From Desulfofundulus salinus (GTDB taxonomy: Bacteria; Bacillota; Desulfotomaculia; Desulfotomaculales; Desulfovirgulaceae), in the NCBI RefSeq assembly GCF_003627965.1, contig NZ_RBWE01000001.1, positions 2,517,420 through 2,581,419 of the forward strand: a stretch of 64,000 bases of DNA, read 5' to 3'. A model generated the notes under the pieces. That model was not told the origin of the DNA. It ran no database searches and saw nothing but the letters and a program-made list of their open reading frames with translations. Shown here one piece after another: positions 25,968 through 34,939 of this stretch. The translations under genes and the position numbers were made by a program. Numbering within the stretch: the first letter of the stretch is position 1; each line of letters opens with the position of its first letter.

Positions 25968-27182
25968 TCAAGGACAGGCAACTATTTGCCTGGACCACAG
26001 GCATTCGGCACAGGACGGGCTGTTGCCCCAGCAATCCATCTCATTGTCGTCGGCCATGGTACAACCCTCCAGAAACTTGCAGTCCGTGCAGGATGGGAAC
26101 CTGAAGTTTTTTACAGCTACCCTGAAGTTGATGTAAGCCGGGTCGGTCCAGATTTCATCCAGGTATTTTTCCTTTACATCACCCAGGTAGAAAGGACGAA
26201 TTTCCTTAGCCCGGCCGTAGATAAAGCAGCGGTACGAATGCATCAAAGCATAACAAGGAGAAACAAATCCCCTGTGGTTGATCACCATGGCCCTGTCCTC
26301 AACAAATTTGCAATACCGGTCGGTACGCAACTTCATGTAAGGAAGCTGGGCCTGGACCATCAGCAATAACGACTGGTAGTCAAAAGGGATCTCCGTATCT
26401 TCCATATCGTAAAGAATTTGTTCCTTCATTGCCTCGTGGTAGGGCAATACATTGGTAACAATCATCCGGCGCGCCTTTAGTTTTAAAACAAGCTCACCCA
26501 ACCGGGGTAATTTATGATAGTTGTCTTTTGTAGCCACAAACTCTATACCAAGTTCCGGAAACCCCACACCCCTTTGTCCTTTTATCTCTTGTAGCAAACG
26601 GATACTCCCCATAACACCGTGAAAGTCAGCCCCCTGCCTGATCCGGCAGTATTCTTCCTCATCCGGCCCGTCCAGCGAGACGAAGAGCATGTCCAGTTTG
26701 ATATCGATCAACTTATTGATTACATCTGCATTTAATAATGAACCATTGGTTATCACCTCGACCCTGTACCCCCGCGACTTGACCAGCTCCAGCATGTCCA
26801 GCAGGCGGGGGTGGCTGAAGGGCTCGCCGAAGCCGCCGAAATGCACGCACTCCAGTCCGGGTAGACGGGGGAGGCTGTCCAGAATGCGCTCAAATACGGG
26901 CCACTCCATATGGGCAAGGGGGTCTTCCCAGGAATTTCTGATGCAGGTGGTGCAGGCGAAATTACACACTGTAGTTGGCTCAACATATAATTTTTTAACA
27001 TTCGGAACCCGGGGAAGGATTAAAAAACCATCTTCCGTTCTGACACAGAGGGCATCCACCCAACCCGATTCCCCCGCATACCGGGTGAAATCAAAAGGCA
27101 ACGTTGTATTCCCATCCCGGGTAATAACAATGGGCTTTCCCATTTTAAAGTTATTGACGGAAATGGGTCTCTGGGGGGACAT
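25968..27182 (-). CDS. radical SAM/SPASM enzyme, tungsten-cofactor maturase-like
   Basis: A 404-residue radical SAM protein. The SAM-cluster motif CNFACTTC lies near residue 73, a GGFGEPFSHP stretch near 116, and a C-terminal SPASM-type set of cysteines (CYALMHSYRC, CTDCKFLEGC, CWGNSPSCAEC). This pattern resembles maturases encoded with aldehyde:ferredoxin oxidoreductases, yet no such oxidoreductase or peptide precursor is nearby. ATG 27182 has AGGAGGT upstream. It is a single-gene unit with its own terminator. Function assigned by family only. Confidence 0.75.
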   Translation of the reverse strand: MSPQRPISVNNFKMGKPIVITRDGNTTLPFDFTRYAGESGWVDALCVRTEDGFLILPRVPNVKKLYVEPTTVCNFACTTCIRNSWEDPLAHMEWPVFERILDSLPRLPGLECVHFGGFGEPFSHPRLLDMLELVKSRGYRVEVITNGSLLNADVINKLIDIKLDMLFVSLDGPDEEEYCRIRQGADFHGVMGSIRLLQEIKGQRGVGFPELGIEFVATKDNYHKLPRLGELVLKLKARRMIVTNVLPYHEAMKEQILYDMEDTEIPFDYQSLLLMVQAQLPYMKLRTDRYCKFVEDRAMVINHRGFVSPCYALMHSYRCFIYGRAKEIRPFYLGDVKEKYLDEIWTDPAYINFRVAVKNFRFPSCTDCKFLEGCTMADDNEMDCWGNSPSCAECLWSRQIVACP

Positions 27183-27649
27183 ATAACAAACCTCCTGTCC
27201 TAATTTTATATGGTTTTATGTATCAAAACAGAACAATTGTTGCATTTTGGCGCATACCCCAGACCGTGTTTGCACAATAACGTCTATACTTTTCGCAATT
27301 TGCTTGCCAGCAAAACAGCTGGCAGCAACGCACTGCCCCACAGAAAGTCCGAAATCCACCGCCTGGCACACGCTTCGTGTCAGATATGCAACCAGCCTGA
27401 ACCGAACCCTTTCATGCGCGGTTAATTAATTTTCGCATTTACCCCAAAACAATAATATATGAATTTACTGATATATAATACCACAGACAGTACGCTACCA
27501 ACAATACTTGAAGGTAAACATAGTTTGAAGCAAGCACCCTTGAAAATGAGTTTTGAGGATATATTGACAATGTCTTATTAGTCTATTACTATATAGTTAT
27601 GAATAACATTAGCTTATTTTATTGCTATATACCTTGGGGAGGGTTTTCC
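27183..27649. other. 467-bp intergenic region between divergent genes
   Basis: Holds the upstream region of the radical SAM gene and a strong promoter for the small gene at 27650. A hairpin CTGCCAGC-like element (TTGCCAGCAAAACAGCTGGCAG) sits near 27302-27325. No gene seen. Confidence 0.5.
27564..27592 (+). promoter_or_regulatory. strong sigma-A promoter
   Basis: TTGACA (27564-27569), 17-bp spacer, TACTAT (27587-27592). Transcription would start near 27599, giving a ~50-base leader to the small gene at 27650. Confidence 0.75.
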
Positions 27650-27895
27650 ATGGGCAGAGGGTGTTGCGACCCCGGGGCTCCCAGGCCGCAAAAGCTACTG
27701 GTGGACGACGGCGAGGTAGGCGTACTCGGTCTGGATGAGATCCTGGAAGAGGTTTCCCAGCTTTTGGTGACAGATGAGGAAGAACTGGCGGCTGAATTGT
27801 TGTCCCGTTTTAAGGCAAGAAATTACGTGCCGCCCTCCGCGGAGAAAAAATACGCGGCCGCCCTGGTTGCCGAGTACAAGAAACGTTATGGTTAG
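27650..27895 (+). CDS. small conserved-looking protein of unknown function
   Basis: An 81-residue protein beginning MGRGCCDPGAPRP and continuing VGVLGLDEILEEVSQLLV and FKARNYVPPSAEKKYAAALV. A vicinal CC pair near the N-terminus is the only special feature; the rest is helical and acidic. ATG 27650 follows GGGGAGGG. It has a near-consensus promoter and its own terminator, so it is expected to be well expressed. I recall similar small proteins near thiol or arsenic genes of Desulfotomaculum relatives but give no function. Confidence 0.75.
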   Translation: MGRGCCDPGAPRPQKLLVDDGEVGVLGLDEILEEVSQLLVTDEEELAAELLSRFKARNYVPPSAEKKYAAALVAEYKKRYG

Positions 27896-27911
27896 CCGAT
27901 ATAGCAGAAAG

Positions 27912-27953
27912 AAAATGCCCGGGCTCCATTCAGGTAAAAAGGACCCGGGCATT
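27912..27953 (+). terminator. terminator hairpin after the small protein gene
   Basis: AAATGCCCGGG and CCCGGGCATTT pair perfectly, with only a short T run after. It follows the stop by 16 bp. Confidence 0.7.
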
Positions 27954-27998
27954 TAGACCCATTAAATGTTCACTCAATTCTGAAGCCTATTTAAAAAA

Positions 27999-28074
27999 GC
28001 GCAGCGGTAAAAAGTCAAGTACTTTTTGAAGGGAAATTGGAAAAAATTTTTGGGGTTAAGTCGTAAAAAGGCAA
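27999..28074 (+). repeat. copy 2 of the ~75-bp dispersed repeat
   Basis: Inverted relative to bases 1-75 and about 92% identical. It lies in a 540-bp gene-free stretch (27954-28492) that also contains palindromes such as GGGAACCGGTTCCC near 28392. No intact gene is seen there; an open frame from TTG 28241 lacks a ribosome site. Confidence 0.75.
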
Positions 28075-28492
28075 CAACAAACCAGGCCCAGAAGCTGACA
28101 ATATCTGGGCATTATCTGCAGTGGTCACACTTAAAGGAGGCGATCAATCACCCCTTTTCCTGGGCGTATAAAGCTGGTTTGAGCGCAGCAAAGCAAAAAC
28201 CAGCCGGACCAGTTTTCTGGCGGTAAGGACGAGTGCTCTCTTGGGCATCACCACCATATTCGAGGTACTGTTGGCCAACTGCTATCAATACCCATTCCAC
28301 GATACAGTAATCGCGCAATTTACCGGTACCAGTACTGTACTCGCTGTGGAATCAGGCATTGATTTTGTTGGCCTCGGTACCCGTAATATGGGAACCGGTT
28401 CCCAACAATCCGGTCAACCCATATTATTCCTAAACTGGAATCTGGGGTTGTCCGGTGGTTCTAATACTATGATACGAGGAGGTTGAGGAGGT

Positions 28493-29026
28493 ATGTTTAA
28501 AAAATACAGCTTAAAATTGGTGCGGCCCCAGTGCCACCCCTCCCGGCTGCGGGTAAATGCAATTGTGGAACTGGATGTAGATATCCGGGAAATATTTCCG
28601 TATCTCAACGCGGAACTGGGCAACTGCTTTTACCACCCGGAAGCACCATTCTTGCGTTTTGCCCAGGGGGGGAAAGTCTTCACTCTCCACCCCTCCCACT
28701 TTACCATAAACGGTCTGGAGGATGAAGAGCAAGCCCACCGCATGGTGGAGTTCATCCGGAAGCTGCTGGAAGACACATGGGCAAGGCGCAGGGAAATTGT
28801 CCCCAGTTTTCGCCGCGGCACTGAATTGAAGGTACTTGACGTATACAAGCTGCTGCCCCGCACCAACTGCGGGAATTGCGGAGAAAAAAACTGCATGGCA
28901 TTTGCAGCGGGGCTGATCAAACAGGAATTCACCCTGGCCGATTGCACCCCGCTTCAAGAACCCGCGCAGGACGCAGCGCGGGAAAAGCTCACCCGGCTGC
29001 TTCAAGACGCAGGTTATCCTGTCTAA
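28493..29026 (+). CDS. Fe-S cluster-domain protein (PF04060-like C-terminus)
   Basis: A 177-residue protein. Residues ~1-105 form an uncharacterised domain with FYHPEAPFLRFAQGGKVFTLHP; residues ~120-160 hold LLPRTNCGNCGEKNCMAFA and a fourth cysteine in LADCTP, the 4Fe-4S arrangement seen in corrinoid/CODH-type and RnfB-type proteins. ATG 28493 follows GGAGGTTGAGGAGGT. It converges with the ACR3-like gene downstream. Electron transfer is the likely role; partner unknown. Confidence 0.8.
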   Translation: MFKKYSLKLVRPQCHPSRLRVNAIVELDVDIREIFPYLNAELGNCFYHPEAPFLRFAQGGKVFTLHPSHFTINGLEDEEQAHRMVEFIRKLLEDTWARRREIVPSFRRGTELKVLDVYKLLPRTNCGNCGEKNCMAFAAGLIKQEFTLADCTPLQEPAQDAAREKLTRLLQDAGYPV

Positions 29027-29034
29027 GTAGGCTG

Positions 29035-30030
29035 CTACTTCATGACCGCCCCCGGCTCGGGTACCACTTTGACCCAGTACTTCTGCAGGTAAGGGGACAG
29101 CCTGAAAAATCCCGCCATGAAGAGCACCTGGATGAGCGGCTTGACGGCGATGATCATAACCGTCAATGGCGAGAAAAACACCACGGCCAGGGCCAGGGCG
29201 ATGGAAATGTTTTTACCGCTGACCCCGTAGGCCAGGGCCACCATATCCGGGTAACCGGTACGGGTCAACCGGGCGTACAGGATGGAAATGCCGAATAAAA
29301 GCGTATAAAATATCACCAGCGGCAGGGCGATTACACCCAGGTATTGCGGATTGCGTACCAGAGTTACGGATTCGGACATCATGGAGATAAAGAATACCAG
29401 GTACATGCCCAGGGCCGAGACGGCAGGGAAAACGGGCTTATAATCGGCAAATTTCTTCTGTCCCCATTTTTTCACCAGCCACACCCTGGTCAGGTTACCC
29501 AGGACCAGGGGAACAACAATAGTATAAAAAATCGTTTGCAGCATTTTCCAGGCATCTACGGGAACGTATTTGCCGGCCAGGGCACTCATCCACAGCGGTA
29601 TTAACACAATGCCGGCCAGCAAACTGGTTACCGTGATCACCAGCGTCATAGGTGCATTTCCTTTGGCCATTGCCGTCCACGCCACGATCATACCCGCACA
29701 GGGAACCACTCCGGTAAGGATAAGCCCTACTGCAAAGTCCGGGTAACCGGATAAAAACATCCTGGCCAGGAGCGCCGCTAGCAGGGGGGATATGAGGTAA
29801 TTAAAGACCATCACCACCGTCATGAACCCCACCCGCCTGGCCGCTCCAACCACTTCGCCGATTTTAATTCCCACCATCATGGGGTACAGCATAATGAACA
29901 GCGCTACCGGGTAGAATACCTGCAGCCGCTTGCCGGTATCGGGCAGCAGGTAGCCCAGCAGCAGCCCCAGGGCAATTACCGCCATCAAAAGCTGGATCAT
30001 GTGTTTATTAATAAATTGTGCCACTCGCAC
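29035..30030 (-). CDS. ACR3/bile-acid-sodium-symporter-fold permease
   Basis: A 331-residue protein with ten hydrophobic helices. The fourth-helix region TGVVPCAGMIVAWTAMAKGN resembles the ACR3 arsenite exporter signature with its cysteine, and a late VSGKNISIALALAVVFF replaces the usual SNNFELA-type motif. It is more divergent than the acr3 gene at 32282. Arsenite or a related metalloid is the likely substrate. It follows the ArsP-like gene by ~80 bp on the same strand. Confidence 0.78.
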   Translation of the reverse strand: MRVAQFINKHMIQLLMAVIALGLLLGYLLPDTGKRLQVFYPVALFIMLYPMMVGIKIGEVVGAARRVGFMTVVMVFNYLISPLLAALLARMFLSGYPDFAVGLILTGVVPCAGMIVAWTAMAKGNAPMTLVITVTSLLAGIVLIPLWMSALAGKYVPVDAWKMLQTIFYTIVVPLVLGNLTRVWLVKKWGQKKFADYKPVFPAVSALGMYLVFFISMMSESVTLVRNPQYLGVIALPLVIFYTLLFGISILYARLTRTGYPDMVALAYGVSGKNISIALALAVVFFSPLTVMIIAVKPLIQVLFMAGFFRLSPYLQKYWVKVVPEPGAVMK

Positions 30031-30110
30031 GCGATTTCCCTCCAGCTATACCAGAATCTCAAGTTAGATGCTGCACTGTCCGTTTAGGGCCAGCAGCCCC
30101 GGCTGGGTTC

Positions 30111-31283
30111 CTACCCCCAGATGGCCCCGTAAATCATCCCAGCAATGGTGGACATAATCACAACCAGTGAAATATAGACGGCGGCCTTTTTGGTTCCCAT
30201 TATCTGCCTGATCACAATCATGTTCGGCAGGCTTAAGGCCGGCCCGGCCAGAAGCAGCGCCAGCGCCGGGCCCTTGCCCATCCCGCTGCCGAGCAATCCC
30301 TGCAGGATGGGAACTTCCGTTAAGGTAGCAAAGTACATCAGGGACCCGACTATGGAAGCAAGGAAGTTGGCACCGAGGGAGTTCCCCCCCACCAGAGCCG
30401 AAATATATTTGGCCGGGATGATCCCCGTATCGGCCCCGGGCCTGCCCATGAGAAAGCCGGCCACCAGCACGCCGCCCAGCAGGAGCGGGAAGATCTGCTT
30501 GGCAAAGCCCCAGGTGGATTCCACCCAGCCAGCCAGCTCGTCTTTAGTAAACCAGAGCTTCAATATTACCGCCAGCACGACCAGGAAGAAAACGGTGAGG
30601 TACCAGTGCACCTGGTAGACGGCACTGAAGAAACCCACCGGCTGGGCCGGCTTGCCCCAGGCCGCAAAGATCAGGATCAGTACCATGGTCAGGAAGTAAA
30701 CGCCGTACTGCCACAAGGACCTCCTGTCTTCCGGAGGAGGCGGCAAAGTAAGGGCGGCCTCTTCCCTGGCCTTTTCCTCCTTGATAAAGATCAGGTGCAT
30801 GAGCAGGCCGATGATAATGGAAAAGACAACCGCACCCACCGCCCGGGCCACTCCCAGATCGAAGCCCAGCACACGGGCAGTAAGAATAATAGCCAGAACA
30901 TTAATGGCCGGGCCGGAATAGAGAAATGCCGTGGCCGGGCCGATGCCGGCACCGCGGGTGTAGATCCCCGCAAAAAGCGGCAACACCGTGCAGGAACATA
31001 CCGCCAGTACGGTACCCGACACCGAGGCAACACCGTAGGATAAAATTTTATTTGCCCCTGCCCCGAAGTATTTTAAGACCGAAGCCTGGGAAACAAACAC
31101 CGCAATGGCCCCGGCGATAAAAAAGGCCGGCACCAGGCAGGTCAAAACGTGCTTCTGGGCGTAGTCCTGGAGCATGAAAAAAGCTTCCAGGATGGCCGAC
31201 TGCACCCGCGGGTTGTGCAGCGGAATGTAAAAAGCCGCCAGGAAAATAGCAACCATTAAAAGGAATTTGTCGCGTTCTTTCAT
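30111..31283 (-). CDS. ArsP/YraQ-like permease (PF03773)
   Basis: A ~390-residue membrane protein with two homologous halves: VPAFFIAGAIAVFVSQASVLKYFG, AVCSCTVLPLFAGIYTRG and AFLYSGPAINVLA in the first; FAKQIFPLLLGGVLVAGFLMG and LAGPALSLPNMIVIRQ in the second, joined by a charged loop. The CSCTVLP cysteines are typical of the family, some members of which export organoarsenicals. ATG 31283 follows AAAGGGGTG; an ATG 18 bp upstream is possible. It lies in an arsenic-type cluster. Confidence 0.82.
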   Translation of the reverse strand: MKERDKFLLMVAIFLAAFYIPLHNPRVQSAILEAFFMLQDYAQKHVLTCLVPAFFIAGAIAVFVSQASVLKYFGAGANKILSYGVASVSGTVLAVCSCTVLPLFAGIYTRGAGIGPATAFLYSGPAINVLAIILTARVLGFDLGVARAVGAVVFSIIIGLLMHLIFIKEEKAREEAALTLPPPPEDRRSLWQYGVYFLTMVLILIFAAWGKPAQPVGFFSAVYQVHWYLTVFFLVVLAVILKLWFTKDELAGWVESTWGFAKQIFPLLLGGVLVAGFLMGRPGADTGIIPAKYISALVGGNSLGANFLASIVGSLMYFATLTEVPILQGLLGSGMGKGPALALLLAGPALSLPNMIVIRQIMGTKKAAVYISLVVIMSTIAGMIYGAIWG

Positions 31284-31484
31284 TGCCAGCACCCCTTTCA
31301 TCTTTTCAAATTACAACAAAGTTACATAGCTCATTACATGCTTTTCATCCCGGACTAATTGAAACTGTGAACCCGCCTAAGTTAAGTATATTAGATTATT
31401 ATAATATTGTCAATCGCTTTATGCAGCGTTCGAGAACCAAAACAGGGTGGGTTGGAAAGTGGGGATAACTCAATATCCAGGCAG

Positions 31485-31518
31485 AAAAAAAGCGGGGAGT
31501 GCTTCTCCCGCGCTTTTT
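31485..31518 (-). terminator. terminator of the acr3-thioredoxin-DGC operon
   Basis: AAAAAGCGCGGGAG pairs with CTCCCCGCTTTTTTT on the minus strand, 12 bp beyond the stop at 31531. Confidence 0.85.
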
Positions 31519-31530
31519 CGTGTCTGTGAT

Positions 31531-31908
31531 TTACAGATTACACTGCAGGCGTCTCTTCACTTCCGCACAAACTTTCTCGATGTCATTTCTTTCGAGGTCG
31601 AAATTATGGGTCTTCTTGATATCCAGCCCGGTAACGACTATATAATCGGTAACCGGCAGATTTACATGCTCAAAAATTTTTTTGGCGCAGGCCGTCGGGC
31701 AACCGTCAATGACCACCAGCCGGTTTCCCTTTGAAGATTCAATGAAGCTATCCACATGACCGCCCACCCCGGCCAGGCAAAAGAGTTTTCCCACCCCCTC
31801 CTTAGTGAGCTCTACGGCTGCCTGGTTGGCTATTTGACCGACATTGGAACCGCCGGAACATGGAAATATGAGCACCGGTGCCGCCGTACACGTACAGGTA
31901 TCGGCCAT
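31531..31908 (-). CDS. DGC-domain putative zinc-binding protein
   Basis: A 125-residue protein with VLIFPCSGGSNVGQIANQAA, FCLAGVGGHV and the signature IDGCPTACAKKIFEHV, i.e. the DGC domain (PF08859). An N-terminal CTCT pair adds two cysteines. Members of this family recur in arsenic operons of anaerobes. It is the third gene after acr3 and the small thioredoxin; a metal or metalloid-binding role is inferred from cysteines and context. Confidence 0.82.
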   Translation of the reverse strand: MADTCTCTAAPVLIFPCSGGSNVGQIANQAAVELTKEGVGKLFCLAGVGGHVDSFIESSKGNRLVVIDGCPTACAKKIFEHVNLPVTDYIVVTGLDIKKTHNFDLERNDIEKVCAEVKRRLQCNL

Positions 31909-31922
31909 CCCCCAAATCCCCC

Positions 31923-32165
31923 CTATTGTTTCTCTTCCTCGATGTAACGCTTGATGTCTTCTTTTCCGGGCACCTTGCCGAACACCTTGAGCTTGCCGTT
32001 AACCATCAGGCCCGGGGTTAGCATGACCCCTGCCTGCACGATCTCATCCAACTTTTCCACCTTCTTAACGTCGGCGCTCAAGCCCATTTCGCTGACCACT
32101 TCAGTCACCGCCTTATGCAGCGCCTTGCATTTTGGGCAGCCGGGCCCGAAAATCTTGATTTCCAT
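31923..32165 (-). CDS. small thioredoxin-like protein
   Basis: An 80-residue thioredoxin-fold protein: MEIKIFGPGCPKCKALHKAV places the CPKC active site near residues 10-13, and the cis-proline region is GVMLTPGLMVNG. It belongs to the thioredoxin_3 group frequent in archaea and arsenic operons. ATG 32165 is preceded by GGAGGTGC. It could supply reducing power to the arsenate reductase, though that gene is 13 kb away. Confidence 0.88.
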   Translation of the reverse strand: MEIKIFGPGCPKCKALHKAVTEVVSEMGLSADVKKVEKLDEIVQAGVMLTPGLMVNGKLKVFGKVPGKEDIKRYIEEEKQ

Positions 32166-32281
32166 AACAATCTGCACCTCCATGATTTATAGGTATATTG
32201 CCGGCATTGATTATGCCAGAATAGCTATCCCGCGGAACGGAACCTGCCAAAAGCCGGTCACATTTGAAAAACTGGCTGGCT

Positions 32282-33337
32282 TTAGCGCAATTCGTGCGCG
32301 AAATACTTGCGCCTGAAGGCCAGGGCCACGTTGACCAGGCCAATCAGCACGGGAACCTCCACCAGGGGGCCGATGACGGTGGCAAAGGCCTGGCCGGAGT
32401 TGATGCCGAAGACCGCCACGGCCACGGCGATGGCCAGCTCGAAGTCGTTGCTGGCAGCGGTAAAGGCAAGGGTGGTGGTTGTTGGATAATCCGCTCCAAT
32501 CAACCTGCCCAGGTAAAAGGTGACCAGCCACATAAACACAAAATATATGGTCAGGGGGATAACCACCCGGATTACATCAATGGGCAGGGTTACTATTACT
32601 TCACCCTTCAAGGAGAACATCACCAGAATGGTAAACAAAAGGGCAACCGGAGTAATCATCCTGATCCGGGGAATAAAATTCTGCTCGTACCAGTCCCGCC
32701 CCTTCGATCCGACCATGGCGGTACGGGTAATAATGGCCGCAATAAAAGGAATCCCCAGGTAAATAAAAACACTTTTGGCTATTTCAGCCATGGAAACATT
32801 TACTAAAACGCTGGAAAGGCCCAGCCAGGCAGGAATTACCGTAAGGAATATATAAGCGTAAATAGAATAGGTAAGCACCTGGAAAATGGCGTTGAAGGCC
32901 ACCAGCCCGGCGGCGTATTCGGGACTGCCCTCGGCCAGGTCGTTCCAGACCAGAACCATGGCTATACAACGGGCCAGCCCTACCAGGATAACACCGGCCA
33001 TCAGATCGGGCTTATCGCGCAACAGTAATATGGCCAGGGAGAACATAACTACCGGGCCGACAATCCAGTTCATGATCAGGGACAGGGTTAATATCTTTTT
33101 ATTGCTGAAGACAGCGGGAAGCTCTTCGTAGCGTACTTTAGCCAGGGGTGGATACATCATCAGGATGAGGCCAATGGCAATGGGTATATTGGTCGTACCC
33201 ACCTGAAACCTGCCCCAAAAGTTGGCGATTTGCGGGTATATGTAGCCACCCAGCACTCCAGCAGCCATGGCCAGGAAAATCCAGACGGTTAAATAACGGT
33301 CAAAGAATGAAAGTCTACGTGTCACTGACTCTGCCAT
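32282..33337 (-). CDS. acr3: arsenite efflux permease ACR3
   Basis: A 351-residue exporter with ten helices. The ACR3 signature [19 protein letters not shown] and the late [21 protein letters not shown] are both intact. ATG 33337 has GGAGGG seven bases upstream; the open frame continues 114 codons further up but that part is unrelated (see RT fragment). It heads the operon with the thioredoxin and DGC genes. No ArsR-type repressor is visible in the window. Confidence 0.93.
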   Translation of the reverse strand: MAESVTRRLSFFDRYLTVWIFLAMAAGVLGGYIYPQIANFWGRFQVGTTNIPIAIGLILMMYPPLAKVRYEELPAVFSNKKILTLSLIMNWIVGPVVMFSLAILLLRDKPDLMAGVILVGLARCIAMVLVWNDLAEGSPEYAAGLVAFNAIFQVLTYSIYAYIFLTVIPAWLGLSSVLVNVSMAEIAKSVFIYLGIPFIAAIITRTAMVGSKGRDWYEQNFIPRIRMITPVALLFTILVMFSLKGEVIVTLPIDVIRVVIPLTIYFVFMWLVTFYLGRLIGADYPTTTTLAFTAASNDFELAIAVAVAVFGINSGQAFATVIGPLVEVPVLIGLVNVALAFRRKYFAHELR

Positions 33338-33752
33338 ATTATTGCCCTCCTGTTTTTTTATTTCTGTTGTTCCTGGCTCTTTATAATTCCCTTTGTACAG
33401 AACCGGAAAAACTTTTCGCGGCACCTTTCTTAAACGGCCGGCTGGCAGGCCGATACTGCACAAATAGTCAACCACCTCCTTCACGCCCGTACCTCCGGGT
33501 TCCCTTAATATTCGTTTATTATTATATTCTTCTTTATTGAAAAAGACAAGGCATTTTACCCGGTCAAAGTATTTCTCGATGTCCAGGTCCACGGCCCATT
33601 TGTATCCTTCTTCCACGTATGGACACAGTCCCGATTGCTTTGATGGGTAATCCCTATTGCCTTTACAGCCGCCTGACACTATAATGAATCAGAAGCTCCT
33701 TTTCTTTAATACAAATGAAGCATACACTACAAAAGTGTTGGAGGTAAAAATT
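33338..33752. other. intergenic region carrying a reverse-transcriptase scrap
   Basis: Besides the RT fragment at 33554-33658 it holds the acr3 leader and, on the plus strand, the leader of the M20 gene. AT-rich sequence near 33520-33545 may serve acr3 transcription. Confidence 0.5.
33554..33658 (-). pseudogene. fragment of a group II intron reverse transcriptase
   Basis: About 35 codons read [21 protein letters not shown], the RT active-site-proximal segment of LtrA-like proteins (usual text VVDLDLEKFFDRVNHD). The frame runs on without a stop into acr3, but the sequence on both sides no longer resembles RT. No catalytic YADD box or intron RNA domain is present. It marks a lost group II intron. 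Confidence 0.65.
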
Positions 33753-34895
33753 ATGGCCTCCTTTCGGGAGTTTAATTTTCACCGGGAAAAATGGAGCCCT
33801 TACTTAATGGATGTTTTTAACTGCCTGCACAACATGCCCGAGCCTGGCTGGCAGGAAATAATGACCACCAGTTTTTTGAAAGATAATTTGGAAAGACTGG
33901 GTTACGAAACAATTACTTACCACGATTGTACCGGCGTGCTCGGCGTACGGGGAAATGGATCTTTTACCGTAGCTTTACGGGCGGATATGGATGCACTCTG
34001 CCACCAGACAGACACGGGGCAACGGATGATCCACTCCTGTGGCCACGACGCCCACATGGCCATGGTGCTCACTGCCGCTGCAGCCCTGATGGAACTGCCG
34101 TTACCTGCCGGGACCAGGGTGAAAATAATTTTCCAGCCGGCTGAAGAAAAGGGCGAAGGTGCCCTGCGCCTGGTAGAGAAAGGGGCCGTAGATGATGTGT
34201 CCTTTCTATTCGGAGTGCATCTCAGGCCAGGACAGGAATTACCGGGTGGACAGGCTTCGCCGGCTATCCTGAATGGAGCGGCCTATCTTATTAACGGTGA
34301 GATTCAAGGGGTAAGTGCACATGGTGCCCGCCCCCACCTGGGAGTTAACGTAATCGAAGTGGCCGCGGCGCTGGTACAAATGCTGCACGCCCTGCGCTGG
34401 GACCCGCTGCAGCCGGCTTCGATAAAAATGACCCGTATCAACGCAGGTACGGAAGCCGGGAACATCATCCCCGATCGGGCTATATTTACCCTGGATTTAC
34501 GGGCACAAACCAACCAGCAGCTGAAAGAGCTGGTGCAAAAAGTGGAAAGCGTGGCTTCTAATGTGGCTGCAGCCTATGGTGCGGTAATTACGCTTACCCG
34601 GGGAATAGATATGCCGGCCGCAGAAGTGAGCAAAGAAGCCCGGGACATCATGGCCCGGGCCATTACCGACACCGTCGGCCCGGAAAATCTGGCCCCGCCC
34701 ATCCTTACGCCGGGGGCCGAAGACTTTCACTTTTATACTCGTTTACGCCCGCATATTAAGGCCACCATGCTCGGGCTGGGATGTGACCTTTATCCCGGGC
34801 TGCATCACCCCGGGATGCAATTCGAACGGGCTTACCTGCTGGACGGCGCGGAAATCCTCGCCCGGGCAGTCTGGTACGCCTGCACTGAAACCTGA
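33753..34895 (+). CDS. M20 amidohydrolase, probable N-succinyl-L-amino acid desuccinylase
   Basis: A 380-residue metallohydrolase of the M20D group. Metal-site blocks are VALRADMDAL, HSCGHDAHMAMVL, FQPAEEKGEGA and the late LHHPGMQFE. ATG 33753 follows GGAGGT; further upstream codons are not conserved. It opens an operon with a GNAT acyltransferase and an N-acylamino acid racemase. In the Geobacillus-type pathway such a hydrolase removes succinyl from N-succinyl-L-amino acids, completing an irreversible D-to-L conversion. Role inferred from this operon. Confidence 0.85.
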   Translation: MASFREFNFHREKWSPYLMDVFNCLHNMPEPGWQEIMTTSFLKDNLERLGYETITYHDCTGVLGVRGNGSFTVALRADMDALCHQTDTGQRMIHSCGHDAHMAMVLTAAAALMELPLPAGTRVKIIFQPAEEKGEGALRLVEKGAVDDVSFLFGVHLRPGQELPGGQASPAILNGAAYLINGEIQGVSAHGARPHLGVNVIEVAAALVQMLHALRWDPLQPASIKMTRINAGTEAGNIIPDRAIFTLDLRAQTNQQLKELVQKVESVASNVAAAYGAVITLTRGIDMPAAEVSKEARDIMARAITDTVGPENLAPPILTPGAEDFHFYTRLRPHIKATMLGLGCDLYPGLHHPGMQFERAYLLDGAEILARAVWYACTET

Positions 34896-34939
34896 TGGTT
34901 TATGCGATATGATTTAAGGACGTAAAAGGAGGAACCTCT

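Noticed and set aside
28241-28486. 81-codon plus-strand open frame in the gap before the Fe-S gene
   Set aside because: TTG start without a ribosome site, composed of palindromic and low-information sequence; no recognised similarity.
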